Origin: Methylotenera sp.
Lineage (GTDB): Bacteria; Pseudomonadota; Gammaproteobacteria; Burkholderiales; Methylophilaceae
Direction of reading: 5' to 3'
DNA: 64,000 bases
Assembly: GCA_013141495.1 (NCBI GenBank)
Contig: JABFQV010000008.1
Coordinates: forward strand, 1 to 64,000
In this document: piece by piece, positions 27,326 through 37,441 of the stretch
Position numbering within the stretch: the stretch's first letter is position 1
Layout of the letters: every line of letters starts with the position of its first letter
The notes under the pieces: generated by a model
What the model was told of the DNA's origin: nothing
Databases searched by the model: none
Seen by the model: the letters and a program-made list of their open reading frames with translations, nothing else
Program-made: the position numbers and the translations under genes

Positions 27326-28299
27326 ACAAAATAATTTCAGCGTTAAAAGACAATTACGAAACTGCATTGCTGGTCGTGGCCTCGCTATTTTTATTGCTGG
27401 CTTTGGTTAAGCCCGAAATACAGCTTAAACAGGAAGTGCATAACTACTTGTTGGTAGCTGACATATCGCAAAGCATGAATGCAGAAGATATGAAGGTAGG
27501 CAATAATGCCGTGAGCCGCTTGGTCTATACGCAGCATCTGATGAAAGAGGTGGTAAAAACTTCACCCTGCGGCACTTATGTTAGCGTCGGCGTGTTTGCC
27601 GCAGAAAATGTTGCCCTGCTGTTTATGCCTCTCGAAGTATGTGCAAATTTTGACATCATTACTGATTCAATTGATCATCTGGAATGGCGCATGGCCTGGA
27701 GCGGCAATAGCCGGATGACCTTTGGGGTAAAGGCGGCGGAAGCTACGTTTGAGTACCTTAACATTCCTGCGCAAATGCTATTTTTTACCGATGGCGATGA
27801 AGCCCCTAAAGCGAACGGCATTAACAAGCTGGATATAAGCAATGTTCGTATTGGTAAAAATGTTGTGTTTGTTGGGGTTGGCGGTCACGAGAACTCGCCG
27901 ATTAAACGCTTTAATGCCAATAATAAATTTGTCGGTTATTGGGGAACAGATGCTGCCGCTGAAAGTGCGGGTGGTGGCATTATGTATAACGATGCTAGTA
28001 AGGATGACCCAGATCCTCCCGTTGCTTATGCAGAGTTTGACCGTTTTTTGTCTAAATTAGATGTTGAGCATCTTAAGGATATGGCGAACGAGATTAAAGG
28101 GCAATACATAGAAGGCACCGACAAACCTGAGTTTTATGAGTTTGTGCAATCACAAACTCCTGCGGCAAAGTTTGTGACGGCTTATTCTGTGCGATGGATA
28201 TTTTTAATCATTGCCGCATTATTGGTGTTGGCGACTTACATCCCCGATGTACTTTCATATCGCTTTGATAAGCGCACATTATTTAAACGTGTAATTTAG
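27322..28299 (+). CDS. mxaL: MxaL, membrane VWA-domain protein
   Basis: A 325-residue protein with an N-terminal helix (about 14-28), a VWA domain (about 45-240) with LLVADISQSMNAED (DxSxS) and FFTDGDEAPK, and a C-terminal helix (WIFLIIAALLVLATYIP). MxaL acts with MxaA and MxaK in calcium insertion into methanol dehydrogenase. It is the last gene of the cluster; a strong terminator follows. No mxaD or structural mxaF, mxaJ, mxaG or mxaI gene is in the window. Confidence 0.9.
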   Translation: MNKIISALKDNYETALLVVASLFLLLALVKPEIQLKQEVHNYLLVADISQSMNAEDMKVGNNAVSRLVYTQHLMKEVVKTSPCGTYVSVGVFAAENVALLFMPLEVCANFDIITDSIDHLEWRMAWSGNSRMTFGVKAAEATFEYLNIPAQMLFFTDGDEAPKANGINKLDISNVRIGKNVVFVGVGGHENSPIKRFNANNKFVGYWGTDAAAESAGGGIMYNDASKDDPDPPVAYAEFDRFLSKLDVEHLKDMANEIKGQYIEGTDKPEFYEFVQSQTPAAKFVTAYSVRWIFLIIAALLVLATYIPDVLSYRFDKRTLFKRVI

Positions 28300-28320
28300 A
28301 AACAGCTGACCGTGCATAAA

Positions 28321-28357
28321 AACTAAGGGGTTACTTAACGTAACCCCTTAGTTTTTT
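28321..28357 (+). terminator. Strong terminator after mxaL
   Basis: AACTAAGGGGTTAC (28321-28334) pairs perfectly with its complement at 28340-28353 around a 5-base loop, followed by TTTTTT. It closes the mxa operon and separates it from the convergent ftsY. Confidence 0.92.
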
Positions 28358-28449
28358 ATTAACGCTTTCAAATCCAGAGCGCTTAAGGTGCGCAGTAGGC
28401 TAATCGGCATCTCGTCATGCGGGTTTTATTTTTGACTACCTCAATATAA

Positions 28450-29436
28450 TCAATCCAGCATCGCATCAATAAATTCATTGGCATTAAACGGCCGTAAATC
28501 ATCAATCGCTTCGCCTATACCAATGTAGCGGATAGGAATAGGGCGCGCTTGCGCAATCGCCGCAATTACACCGCCTTTGGCAGTGCCATCCAGTTTGCTT
28601 AATACCAAGCCCGTCACGCCCAGTGCATCGTCAAAAATTTTGACTTGCGTCACGGCATTTTGCCCGGTGTTGGCATCCAACACCAACAACACTTCATGCG
28701 GCGCACCTGGCAGCGCTTTGTCCATCACGCGCTTTACTTTGGCAATTTCATCCATCAAGTGCATTTGCGTGGGCAAGCGGCCAGCTGTATCAGCTAATAC
28801 AATGTCGATATTTTTAGCGCGTGCGGAGTTGATCGCATCAAACATCACGGCCGCAGCGTCGCCGCCTTCACTGGCAACCACATGCACATTATTACGCTCC
28901 CCCCAAACTTGCAACTGCTCACGCGCGGCGGCTCTAAAGGTGTCGCCTGCGGCAATGAGCACACTTTTACCTTGTGATTGAAAGTGATTGGCCAGTTTAC
29001 CAATGGTGGTGGTTTTACCTGCGCCATTTACCCCGGCCAGCATAATAACAAAGGGCTGGTGCGCGCTGGTTTCCAGCGGCTTTTGCAGGGGTAGCAGTAA
29101 ATCAGACAGCGCATCTTTTAGTGCGGATTTAAGTTGCACCGTATCATCTAAACTTTGACGTTTAACGCGGCCTTTGATGTCATCTAACAAATGCTGAGTG
29201 GCACTAACGCCTACATCTGATGTAAGCAAAATTGTTTCGAGTTCTTCATAAACATCAGCATCAATTTTTCCGCCACCAAACAAGCTGGATAATTGGCTGC
29301 CAAGTTGATTACGTGTTTTGGCTAAGCCTTGTTTTAAGCGTTCCGCCCAGCTTTTGCTGACACCGGCTTCAATAGGTAAGGGATTGTTGGGTTCTGCTTT
29401 AGGCGGTGTTTTGTCTTTTTTAAAGAAATCGAACAT
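28450..29436 (-). CDS. ftsY: Signal recognition particle receptor FtsY
   Basis: A 328-residue SRP-receptor GTPase for co-translational membrane targeting. A short charged N-terminal region (1-35), the N domain (about 35-115) and the G domain follow, with G1 GVNGAGKTTTIGKLA, DTFRAAAREQL, DTAGRLPTQ and TKLDGTAKGG-type SKLDGTAKGG. The acidic A domain is short compared with E. coli. It is monocistronic here: ftsEX is 7.5 kb downstream on the same strand, with the mocR-mxa block between. Confidence 0.97.
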   Translation of the reverse strand: MFDFFKKDKTPPKAEPNNPLPIEAGVSKSWAERLKQGLAKTRNQLGSQLSSLFGGGKIDADVYEELETILLTSDVGVSATQHLLDDIKGRVKRQSLDDTVQLKSALKDALSDLLLPLQKPLETSAHQPFVIMLAGVNGAGKTTTIGKLANHFQSQGKSVLIAAGDTFRAAAREQLQVWGERNNVHVVASEGGDAAAVMFDAINSARAKNIDIVLADTAGRLPTQMHLMDEIAKVKRVMDKALPGAPHEVLLVLDANTGQNAVTQVKIFDDALGVTGLVLSKLDGTAKGGVIAAIAQARPIPIRYIGIGEAIDDLRPFNANEFIDAMLD

Positions 29437-29556
29437 AAATTAAGTCGCTAATAAATCGCTTGATGTAGATGCGCTATTTTAGCTTAATTCAGCGCCCGTA
29501 GTCCGATTCGCTCAAACGTTTGCAAATGAACCAGACTACTAAGCAATGTAGTGTAG

Positions 29557-30021
29557 TTATGACTTTGTTGAAGCTTGTTTAGATTTGCAATAGATTTCAA
29601 ACAGCTCAAATAAACCCATGCCGATTAGCATGGCAACTAAAAAAACGATGCCTTTAACGCTACCTGTACCAAGTAAAACAAATGCAGGGGCAGGGCAAAT
29701 GCCAACGAGTCCCCAGCCAATGCCAAATACCAATCCGCCAACAACCAGGCGCTTATCAATCATGCGCGAGGTGGGCAGGTTCATCGGTAAGCCTAAAAAG
29801 CTACTGCTACGTTTACCGGCTATTTTAAAAGCAATCAGTCCAACGGCAATAGCGCCGCCCATAACTAAGCCAAGTGAGGGGTCCCACCAGCCGGCTAGAT
29901 CAAGAAAAGCCAGTACTTTAGCTGGGTTGGCCATCCCCGCTAAAATGAGTCCAAGGCCAAATATGAGGCCAGATAATAGTGCAAAAATTAGCGCGCTGGC
30001 ATTGCCTAAACGATTTTTCAT
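29557..30021 (-). CDS. YeeE/YedE family sulfur-transport half-protein (second)
   Basis: A 154-residue membrane protein with about four helices from the YeeE/YedE (DUF6691) family. Conserved GLIFGLGLILAGMANPAKVLAFLD and GWGLVGICPAPAF segments carry the Cys typical of these thiosulfate or sulfur-compound transporters. It pairs with the gene just upstream (4-base gap); the two halves correspond to one full-length YeeE. The sulfur-related role is known for the family and inferred here. Confidence 0.88.
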   Translation of the reverse strand: MKNRLGNASALIFALLSGLIFGLGLILAGMANPAKVLAFLDLAGWWDPSLGLVMGGAIAVGLIAFKIAGKRSSSFLGLPMNLPTSRMIDKRLVVGGLVFGIGWGLVGICPAPAFVLLGTGSVKGIVFLVAMLIGMGLFELFEIYCKSKQASTKS

Positions 30022-30024
30022 TTT

Positions 30025-30459
30025 TTACGCTCCCAACAAGTGACGCATAATATAAACCGTTGAAAAGCCTGTGCCCATAAAGGCCAGCGTGGCAATAATA
30101 GAGCGTGGGGACAAGCGTGAAATGCCACATACGCCATGCCCGCTCGTGCAACCGGAGCCATAGCGCGCACTAAAGCCGACAATTAAACCCGCAGCGATAA
30201 GCAAGCCATAACCCGCATCAATCGTAATTTCTGGTAGTTCGCCGAATAAGAGCCAAGCCATAGGCGCGGCAATTAAACCAAGCGTGAAAGCGATGCGCCA
30301 GCCTGCGTCATGCGCTACAGGTCGAAACAAGCCGCCAATGATGCCAGTAATGCCAGCAATGCGTCCGTTGAGCAAAATAAAAAGCGATGCAGAGATGCCA
30401 ATAAGCACACCACCTGCGAGCGCAGACCAAGGCGTAAAGTTGTTCCAGTCGATTATCAT
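30025..30459 (-). CDS. YeeE/YedE family sulfur-transport half-protein (first)
   Basis: A protein of about 144 residues with four or five membrane helices and the conserved [14 protein letters not shown] motif, in which Cys residues are thought to relay sulfur compounds. It forms a two-gene unit with the following half-protein. The frame is open to a GTG at 30519, but that codon lies in the terminator of the porin gene, so ATG at 30459 is the start chosen, though its ribosome binding site is weak. Confidence 0.87.
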   Translation of the reverse strand: MIIDWNNFTPWSALAGGVLIGISASLFILLNGRIAGITGIIGGLFRPVAHDAGWRIAFTLGLIAAPMAWLLFGELPEITIDAGYGLLIAAGLIVGFSARYGSGCTSGHGVCGISRLSPRSIIATLAFMGTGFSTVYIMRHLLGA

Positions 30460-30512
30460 AGCGTTGATACCATCACTTGGTTTAAATGTTAATTTAGGCG
30501 TAAATAAAAGAA

Positions 30513-30535
30513 GCCGCACACAGTATGTGCGCGGC
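30513..30535 (-). terminator. Terminator after the FadL/OmpP1 porin gene
   Basis: GCCGCACACA (30513-30522) pairs with TGTGCGCGGC (30526-30535) with one mismatched or wobble position and a 3-base loop. On the minus strand it is followed by TTCTTTTATTT. Confidence 0.75.
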
Positions 30536-30560
30536 CTTGTTCAGCAGATTATATCTTAAA

Positions 30561-31832
30561 TTAAAGCTGCCAGCCGTACGCGATACCAAGTGAGTCTTGA
30601 TACATTTTCAGGTTGGCTTCGCCACCGCCAAAGCCTGCTGGTGGAGCGCCTGGAGGAATAGAGCCGTTGCCACGTACTTTTTCTTCAAACGCATGCATGT
30701 AAGAGAAAGATAATTCGGAGTTATTGGGCAACACATAGGTTGCGCCTAATGTTACGTGATCTTGAACTACGCCAGGCGCCAGGATGTTAAACAAAGTTTC
30801 GCTTTTACGAATAGGCTGGCTTGAGTGGTTATAACCTGCGCGTACGGTCAGGCTTTCATTAAATGCGTAGCTGGCGCCCACTTTAACAGCTGTTACATCA
30901 CGCCAGGCAAAGCCCGGGCCTTTATTTGAGCCGAGTTGATTGTTTTTAAGTAGTAAGTTGTTAATTGAGTTGCCGACTGAATCAATATCACTATATTCAA
31001 TACGCTGTACGTCGGCTGCCACGGTAAGTGCGGGTGTGGCTTTAACGGCAATACCTACACCGTAACTTGCCGGAATATCAAAATCACCACCCTCTGCAAA
31101 CAAGCCCTTGTATTTATCAAACTTGCTCATGTAGGTTTTGCTTTGATAGGTAGCGCCTAAAGTGACTGCGTCGCTTACTTGCCCAATCCAGCCGATGTGC
31201 ACGCCTGCACCGTAAGATGAATCATGACCGTTATTGGTGACTTTGCCCGGGTGCTTGCTGTAATTTGTGTTATCAAAGTTTTGCAGCCCTTTAGCCTCAA
31301 AACGTTGATAAGCTAAGTTAACTGCAACACCGATTGTATTTGAAGGGGTGATTTTCCATGTGGCAGTAGGCGCGATAAAAAGCTGAATTAAATCAATGCC
31401 GGCAGGGGTTTTTCCTAATAGCGGAACCGCTTTTTCATAGTCAGTATTCATACCGCCGTTACCATAAACACTCACGCCTAGCGTCACTTCAGGTGTTATG
31501 ACGCGGTTGTAGCCAAACTCAGGAATAATGAAATTTTCAGTGTCATTTGCATCGTAGGTGCCATTAACCGCAGCCCCACCTGCATTGCCTGTAATTTCAG
31601 TTTCACGTTGCGGCCTAAACCAAGTCGCGCCAACGTCAATACGGTTTCCAACTAAACCTAACCCGGCTGGGTTGATGGCCGCAGCCAAAGCGTCTTGTGG
31701 CAAAGCAATACCCACGCCGCCCATGCCTTGTGATTTAACACCATAGCCATGTGCAAAGTAGCCGTCGGTGGCAAAAGCGTTGGTGCTTGCGATAAGCGCC
31801 AGTATCGGCAGTAGTTTAGGTGTGTTTTTCAT
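30561..31832 (-). CDS. FadL/OmpP1/TodX family outer-membrane transporter
   Basis: A 423-residue outer-membrane beta-barrel for uptake of hydrophobic compounds such as long-chain fatty acids or aromatics. The signal peptide (about 1-21) ends in NAFA, and the mature N-terminus reads TDGYFAHGYGVKSQGMGGVG with the following AAINPAGLG segment, the FadL hatch signature. Alternating hydrophobic strands continue to the end, which terminates in the aromatic-rich YGWQL. It is a single gene with its own terminator and is divergent from the M16 peptidase gene. Confidence 0.92.
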   Translation of the reverse strand: MKNTPKLLPILALIASTNAFATDGYFAHGYGVKSQGMGGVGIALPQDALAAAINPAGLGLVGNRIDVGATWFRPQRETEITGNAGGAAVNGTYDANDTENFIIPEFGYNRVITPEVTLGVSVYGNGGMNTDYEKAVPLLGKTPAGIDLIQLFIAPTATWKITPSNTIGVAVNLAYQRFEAKGLQNFDNTNYSKHPGKVTNNGHDSSYGAGVHIGWIGQVSDAVTLGATYQSKTYMSKFDKYKGLFAEGGDFDIPASYGVGIAVKATPALTVAADVQRIEYSDIDSVGNSINNLLLKNNQLGSNKGPGFAWRDVTAVKVGASYAFNESLTVRAGYNHSSQPIRKSETLFNILAPGVVQDHVTLGATYVLPNNSELSFSYMHAFEEKVRGNGSIPPGAPPAGFGGGEANLKMYQDSLGIAYGWQL

Positions 31833-32116
31833 GAAGTTGTCTTTGTATTCAAAGTGATATTATTAAAGTTACAGCACTTTAACAAAGTATGATCAGTTAT
31901 AAAAATAATTTATTCATCTATCTTTATAACTTTTTAGAATAACATCAAGCTTAAAAAAGATGATGCGCCATAGGCCTTTACTACTTGATGAATCAATGAT
32001 GAACTAACAAAGTGGTATCCTTGTCACAAACTTGGATTTGAATGGCACGCTTGAGGCTTTATCTTTACAAAGTGCCATAGCAAAATGCTGTAACAAAACA
32101 TCAGGAGATTAGTACT

Positions 32117-33478
32117 GTGCGACTCAAAAGTTTTTTATTTTTTTTGTTAGTGATGCCGTTAACGGTATTTGCTAATGCCTCTATACAGGAATTTAAGCTT
32201 GATAACGGCTTAAAGCTGATTGTGCAAGAAGATCATCGCTCCCCCGTGGTGGTGTCGCAAGTTTGGTACCGCGCGGGCAGTTTAGATGAGGTGAATGGCA
32301 AGACCGGCGTGGCACATGTGCTGGAGCACATGATGTTTAAAGGCACTAAACAAGTGCCGTCCGGGCAGTTTTCACGCCTGATTGCGGCAGCAGGTGGTAA
32401 GGAGAACGCCTTTACCAGCACTGATTACACTTGCTACTTTCAACAGCTTGAAAAATCCAACTTACCTCTCTCGTTTAAGTTAGAGGCAGACCGCATGGTA
32501 AATTTACAGCTCACTGAGGAAGATTTTGCAAAAGAAATCAAAGTGGTGATGGAAGAGCGGCGTTGGCGCACTGACGACAAGCCGCAATCTCAAGTAAATG
32601 AGGCTTTTCAAGGTGTGGTTTATCGTGCGCACCCTTATGCACGGCCGGTAATTGGCTTTATGAATGATCTTGAAAATATGACGGTGGAGGATGCGCGTGA
32701 GTGGTACCGCAATTGGTATGCGCCCAACAATGCGACGCTGGTGGTGGTTGGTGATGTGAACGCGCAAGAAGTTTACGCCTTGGCAAAAAAGCATTTTGGT
32801 CATTTAAAACCTAAAGTTTTGCCTGCGCGTAAACCGCAAGTGGAGCCCGCCCAAATTGGTGAGCGCCGTGTGGTGGTGAAGGCGCCAGCTAAGTTACCTT
32901 ATTTGCTCATGGGTTATCATGTGCCAGCCTTGGCAACCCCCGAAACTGATTGGGAGCCTTATGCGCTAGAGGTGTTAGCTGGTGTACTCAGCGGCAACCC
33001 TGCGGCACGCCTTAATCAAAAATTGGTGCGCGAAACGCAGTTGGCGATAGATGCGAGTGCTGGCTACGATTTATTAGCGCGCGGACGCCAAAGTGTGTTT
33101 GCTTTAGATGGCACGCCAAGTGAAGGTAAAACCGTTATTGAGCTAGAAACCGCATTACTTCAGCAAATTGAGAACATTAAAGACTCAGGTGTAACCGTTG
33201 AAGAATTAGACCGTGTAAAAGCCGGTGTGATTGCAGCAGACGTGTATAAACGTGACTCCATGTTTTATCAAGGCATGCAGCTAGGCACCATTGAAACAAT
33301 TGGTTTTCCGTGGCAAATTTTGCAGGATTATCCTGCAAAATTGCGTGCGGTAACGCAGGAGCAAGTGCAAGCGGTGGCTAAAAAGTATTTGCGTAAAGAT
33401 AATTTAACCATCGCAACACTTGATCCTCAATCGATGGATCCGAATGCGAAGCCACAAGGCAAGCCGCATGTGCATTAA
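32117..33478 (+). CDS. M16 zinc peptidase (catalytic), periplasmic
   Basis: A 453-residue M16B peptidase. The signal peptide (about 1-20) points to the periplasm. The inverted zinc motif HVLEH (near residues 69-73) and the downstream Glu in the KVVMEERRWRTDD region are intact. The C-terminal M16 domain has the usual LNQKLVRETQLAIDASAGY segment. The start is GTG with CAGGAG upstream. It is the active member of a pair with the gene at 33643; the two together likely make a heterodimer, as in many proteobacteria. Function in the cell is uncertain (protein quality control or peptide clearance). Confidence 0.93.
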   Translation: MRLKSFLFFLLVMPLTVFANASIQEFKLDNGLKLIVQEDHRSPVVVSQVWYRAGSLDEVNGKTGVAHVLEHMMFKGTKQVPSGQFSRLIAAAGGKENAFTSTDYTCYFQQLEKSNLPLSFKLEADRMVNLQLTEEDFAKEIKVVMEERRWRTDDKPQSQVNEAFQGVVYRAHPYARPVIGFMNDLENMTVEDAREWYRNWYAPNNATLVVVGDVNAQEVYALAKKHFGHLKPKVLPARKPQVEPAQIGERRVVVKAPAKLPYLLMGYHVPALATPETDWEPYALEVLAGVLSGNPAARLNQKLVRETQLAIDASAGYDLLARGRQSVFALDGTPSEGKTVIELETALLQQIENIKDSGVTVEELDRVKAGVIAADVYKRDSMFYQGMQLGTIETIGFPWQILQDYPAKLRAVTQEQVQAVAKKYLRKDNLTIATLDPQSMDPNAKPQGKPHVH

Positions 33479-33479
33479 T

Positions 33480-33572
33480 TTCAAACTGCGTTGCAATACG
33501 TTGTTGCACAACACCTCGTGTACTTATTGTACACGTCGGCATTGTGCGCCTAGTCTTGCTTAGCCGTTTGAA
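33480..33572. repeat. Dispersed palindromic repeat, copy A
   Basis: A large imperfect palindrome in the gap between the two peptidase genes. The outer arms are TTCAAAC (33480) and GTTTGAA (33566), the middle arms GCACAA (33506) and TTGTGC (33542), and the core is CGTGTAC-TTATT-GTACACG (33517-33535). The right arm GTACAC-GTCGGCATTGTGCGCCT resembles that of a second copy near 62104-62126, which marks it as a member of a dispersed family. Confidence 0.6.
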
Positions 33573-33642
33573 TTTAATTGAATAGATTGATTTTTAAGTT
33601 TGTCATTCTCGTGTAAGCGGGGATCTAGTTAAGGTAGTTAAA

Positions 33643-34956
33643 GTGAAAAAAATTCAAATTTTAATTCTAGCAGTAAGTAGCTTAGTGGCATTTAACAGTA
33701 ACGCTGGCGTCAAAATTCAGCAATGGCAAACAAACTCAGGTGCCGAAGTTTATTTCGTTGAAAACCACGACTTGCCAATTGTCGATGTAAGCGTGAACTT
33801 TAACGCGGGTAGCGCGCGTGATACTGCCGCAAAATCTGGCGTAGCAGGCGTGACGCGATACTTGATGACGCTGGGTGCAGCCGGTATGACTGATGAAACA
33901 ATCGCCAATAAAATGGCTGATGTGGGGGCTGTTTTAAGTGGCAGTTTTGATGCAGATCGCGCAGCGTTTAAATTGCGCACTTTAAGTAGCGAGCGTGAAA
34001 AAACACAGGCACTTGAGGTGTTTACCAAGGTGTTGCAACAACCTGATTTTCCTGAAGCGGTGTTAGCACGAGAAAAAGCGCGCATTATTTCAAGCTTGCA
34101 AGAATCTGCAACGCAGCCAGAAAGTATCTCAAATAAAGCATTTATGGCAGCGCTGTACGGCAATCACCCTTATCACCTTGATGAAAGCGGTGAAGTCGAT
34201 ACCGTGGCAACAATAAAACGTGAAGACCTGCAAAGTTTTTATGATCAATATTATGGTGCAAAAGGCGCGGTAGTTGCCATTATTGGCGATTTAACACGTG
34301 AGCAGGCCAATGCCATTGCAGAAAATATAACCGGTGGATTGCCTAAAGCGGCATCAGCTCAGCCCATAGCAGTTGTGGCTCCGCCAACGCAGGCTATAGA
34401 GCAGCGCATTGCACACCCCGCTTCACAGTCACATATTCTATTAGGCTATACCGGCATTAAGCGTAGCGACCCTGATTTGTTCCCATTGTATGTGGGTAAT
34501 TATATTTTAGGTGGAGGTGGCTTTGTGTCACGTCTAACGGAAGAGGTCCGCGAAAAGCGTGGCTTGGTTTACAGTGTGTATAGCTATTTTATGCCGATGG
34601 CAGAGCTAGGGCCGTTTCAAATCGGCTTGCAAACTAAAAAAGATCAAGCTGATGACGCACTTAAATTAGTGCGAGAAACCTTGGATAACTTTATTAAAAA
34701 AGGGGTGACTGAAAAAGAACTAAAAGCTGCAAAAGACAACATTATTGGCGGTTTTCCAATGCGAATTGATAGTAATGGTAAAATTTTAGATTACCTGGCG
34801 ATGATTGGTTTTTACAAATTGCCATTAAGTTATTTGGATGATTACAATGCAAAAGTAGCTAGCGTAACCACCGCGCAGATTAAAGACGCGTTTAACCGTC
34901 GCCTAAAATCTGAACATTTTGTAACGGTGATCGTGGGCGCGCCTGAAGTTAAATAA
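33643..34956 (+). CDS. M16 peptidase family protein, non-catalytic partner
   Basis: A 437-residue secreted protein (signal peptide about 1-21, ending SNAG) of the M16 family. At the place of the HxxEH zinc motif it reads GVTRYLMTLG, so the metal site is lost. The C-terminal half keeps GGGGFVSRLTEEVREKRGLVYSV, the substrate-binding R/Y segment. This matches the inactive subunit of two-gene M16B heterodimers. The start is GTG with AAGG upstream. The palindromic repeat separates it from the active subunit, so the two may be expressed separately despite their partnership. Confidence 0.92.
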   Translation: MKKIQILILAVSSLVAFNSNAGVKIQQWQTNSGAEVYFVENHDLPIVDVSVNFNAGSARDTAAKSGVAGVTRYLMTLGAAGMTDETIANKMADVGAVLSGSFDADRAAFKLRTLSSEREKTQALEVFTKVLQQPDFPEAVLAREKARIISSLQESATQPESISNKAFMAALYGNHPYHLDESGEVDTVATIKREDLQSFYDQYYGAKGAVVAIIGDLTREQANAIAENITGGLPKAASAQPIAVVAPPTQAIEQRIAHPASQSHILLGYTGIKRSDPDLFPLYVGNYILGGGGFVSRLTEEVREKRGLVYSVYSYFMPMAELGPFQIGLQTKKDQADDALKLVRETLDNFIKKGVTEKELKAAKDNIIGGFPMRIDSNGKILDYLAMIGFYKLPLSYLDDYNAKVASVTTAQIKDAFNRRLKSEHFVTVIVGAPEVK

Positions 34957-34994
34957 CGCCAAAAAACAATGTATAAAAAGGTCGGTATTCAATT

Positions 34995-36054
<1,060 letters not shown>

Positions 36055-36057
36055 TAG

Positions 36058-36312
<255 letters not shown>

Positions 36313-36375
36313 TAGCAAATGTAAGCGTGAATAAATTTTCGCTTACATCAATAATTCAGTAAAAGGGGAATAACT

Positions 36376-36765
36376 ATGCGCATGCTACACACCATGCTCC
36401 GCGTTGGTAATCTGGAACGCTCTATTAAGTTTTATACAGAAATTCTAGGCATGAAGTTGTTGCGCCAACATGACTTTCCAGACGGAAAATTCAGCCTGGC
36501 TTTCGTAGGTTACGGTGCTGAAAGTGACCATACCGTGCTAGAGCTGACCTATAACTACGGCGTTGAAAGCTACGATATGGGCAAAGCTTATGGGCATATT
36601 GCGATTGAAGTTGATGACGCCTATAAAGCCTGCGAAGCCGTAAAAAACGCAGGTGGCAAAGTCGTGCGTGAAGCTGGCCCCATGATGCACGGCACCACGG
36701 TCATTGCCTTTGTGGAAGACCCTGATGGCTACAAAGTGGAGTTCATTCAGGCAGGCACTTTCTAA
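36376..36765 (+). CDS. gloA: Lactoylglutathione lyase (glyoxalase I)
   Basis: A 129-residue metal-dependent enzyme that converts the methylglyoxal-glutathione adduct to lactoylglutathione. The VOC fold shows the metal ligands His in [11 protein letters not shown] (H5), Glu in VLELTYNYG (about 56), His in YGHIAIEV (about 74) and Glu in YKVEFIQ (about 122). AAAAGGGG precedes the ATG. A short inverted repeat (36320-36347) lies between the ferredoxin and this gene, so it may be transcribed separately. Confidence 0.96.
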   Translation: MRMLHTMLRVGNLERSIKFYTEILGMKLLRQHDFPDGKFSLAFVGYGAESDHTVLELTYNYGVESYDMGKAYGHIAIEVDDAYKACEAVKNAGGKVVREAGPMMHGTTVIAFVEDPDGYKVEFIQAGTF

Positions 36766-36781
36766 ATTTTTTTTATTGCCA

Positions 36782-37075
36782 ATGCCCGGCGCACAAAAAG
36801 ACAATTGGTATCTATATTTGCTGGAGTGCAATAACGGTGCCTATTACGCAGGCATTACCAATAATTTAGAAGCCCGCTTTGCTACTCATATGTCAGGCAA
36901 AGGCGCGCGCTACACACGAGCTAATCCACCGATTAAAATAATGGCTTCAACATCATACCCAGACCGTTCAACTGCTAGCATCGCAGAAGCGCAGTTGAAG
37001 AGCTTGCCCAGGCATAAAAAGTTGCAGTTTTTTGAACGTAACTTATTGCGTAGCCTAGACAATAGCCATGAATAA
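36782..37075 (+). CDS. UPF0213-type GIY-YIG domain protein
   Basis: A 97-residue single-domain GIY-YIG protein. [20 protein letters not shown] carries the two motif strands (YLYLLE and YYAGIT), [15 protein letters not shown] supplies the Arg and H region, and [12 protein letters not shown] holds the Glu that binds metal. This family is widespread, and its DNA substrate is mostly unknown. ATG at 36782 gives the expected N-terminus; the longer frame from 36704 overlaps gloA. Its end overlaps the next gene by eight bases. Confidence 0.88.
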   Translation: MPGAQKDNWYLYLLECNNGAYYAGITNNLEARFATHMSGKGARYTRANPPIKIMASTSYPDRSTASIAEAQLKSLPRHKKLQFFERNLLRSLDNSHE

Positions 37076-37310
37076 AGCCGAGCTAATGTCAGCAGTCAAT
37101 ACCGTGCTGGATGGTGATTGGGATGCTGCACACAAAATTGCACAAAATCACAGTGACAATACCTCTAACTGGTTGCACGCAGTTTTACATAAAATAGAGG
37201 GTGACAAGTGGAATAGTCAATATTGGTATGCACGCACGGCAGGCCACACCTATGAAGATTTTACAGATGTGATGCAAGAGCTGATTGTGATTAAAGACAG
37301 CTTAAAATAA
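37068..37310 (+). CDS. Small conserved protein, unknown function
   Basis: An 80-residue soluble protein. The pattern [10 protein letters not shown], then [13 protein letters not shown] and QYWYARTAG resembles a family I have seen in proteobacteria with the same AAHxIxQ / WxHAxLHRxEGDxxNxxYWYxRAG pattern, probably a helical-repeat protein. No catalytic motif stands out. Its start overlaps the end of the GIY-YIG gene, so it is probably translated together with it. Confidence 0.75.
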   Translation: MNKAELMSAVNTVLDGDWDAAHKIAQNHSDNTSNWLHAVLHKIEGDKWNSQYWYARTAGHTYEDFTDVMQELIVIKDSLK

Positions 37311-37335
37311 AGCTTTTTATTGCTAGGTTCTGATG

Positions 37336-37368
37336 GTAATAAGCTGGGATATACACTCGGCTTATTAC
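37336..37368 (+). terminator. Stem-loop between convergent genes
   Basis: GTAATAAGC pairs with GCTTATTAC around a 15-base loop, 26 bases after the small conserved gene. No long T run follows, so termination strength is uncertain. Because it is palindromic it could act for both converging genes. Confidence 0.5.
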
Positions 37369-37441
37369 TTTATGAATAAATACTGAAGGTCAAAAGGTTT
37401 GACTTTGAGTCGTGGCCGATGCGGTTTTACTGCACCTTGGT

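Noticed and set aside
28577-28981. 134-codon plus-strand frame
   Set aside because: Antisense to ftsY, whose GTPase motifs are intact.
29618-30043. 141-codon plus-strand frame
   Set aside because: Antisense to the YeeE/YedE half-protein with clear membrane helices and conserved Cys; a shadow frame.
30460-30519. Upstream GTG start for the first YeeE/YedE half-protein
   Set aside because: The GTG is inside the hairpin that terminates the porin gene, and the extra residues resemble no part of the family.
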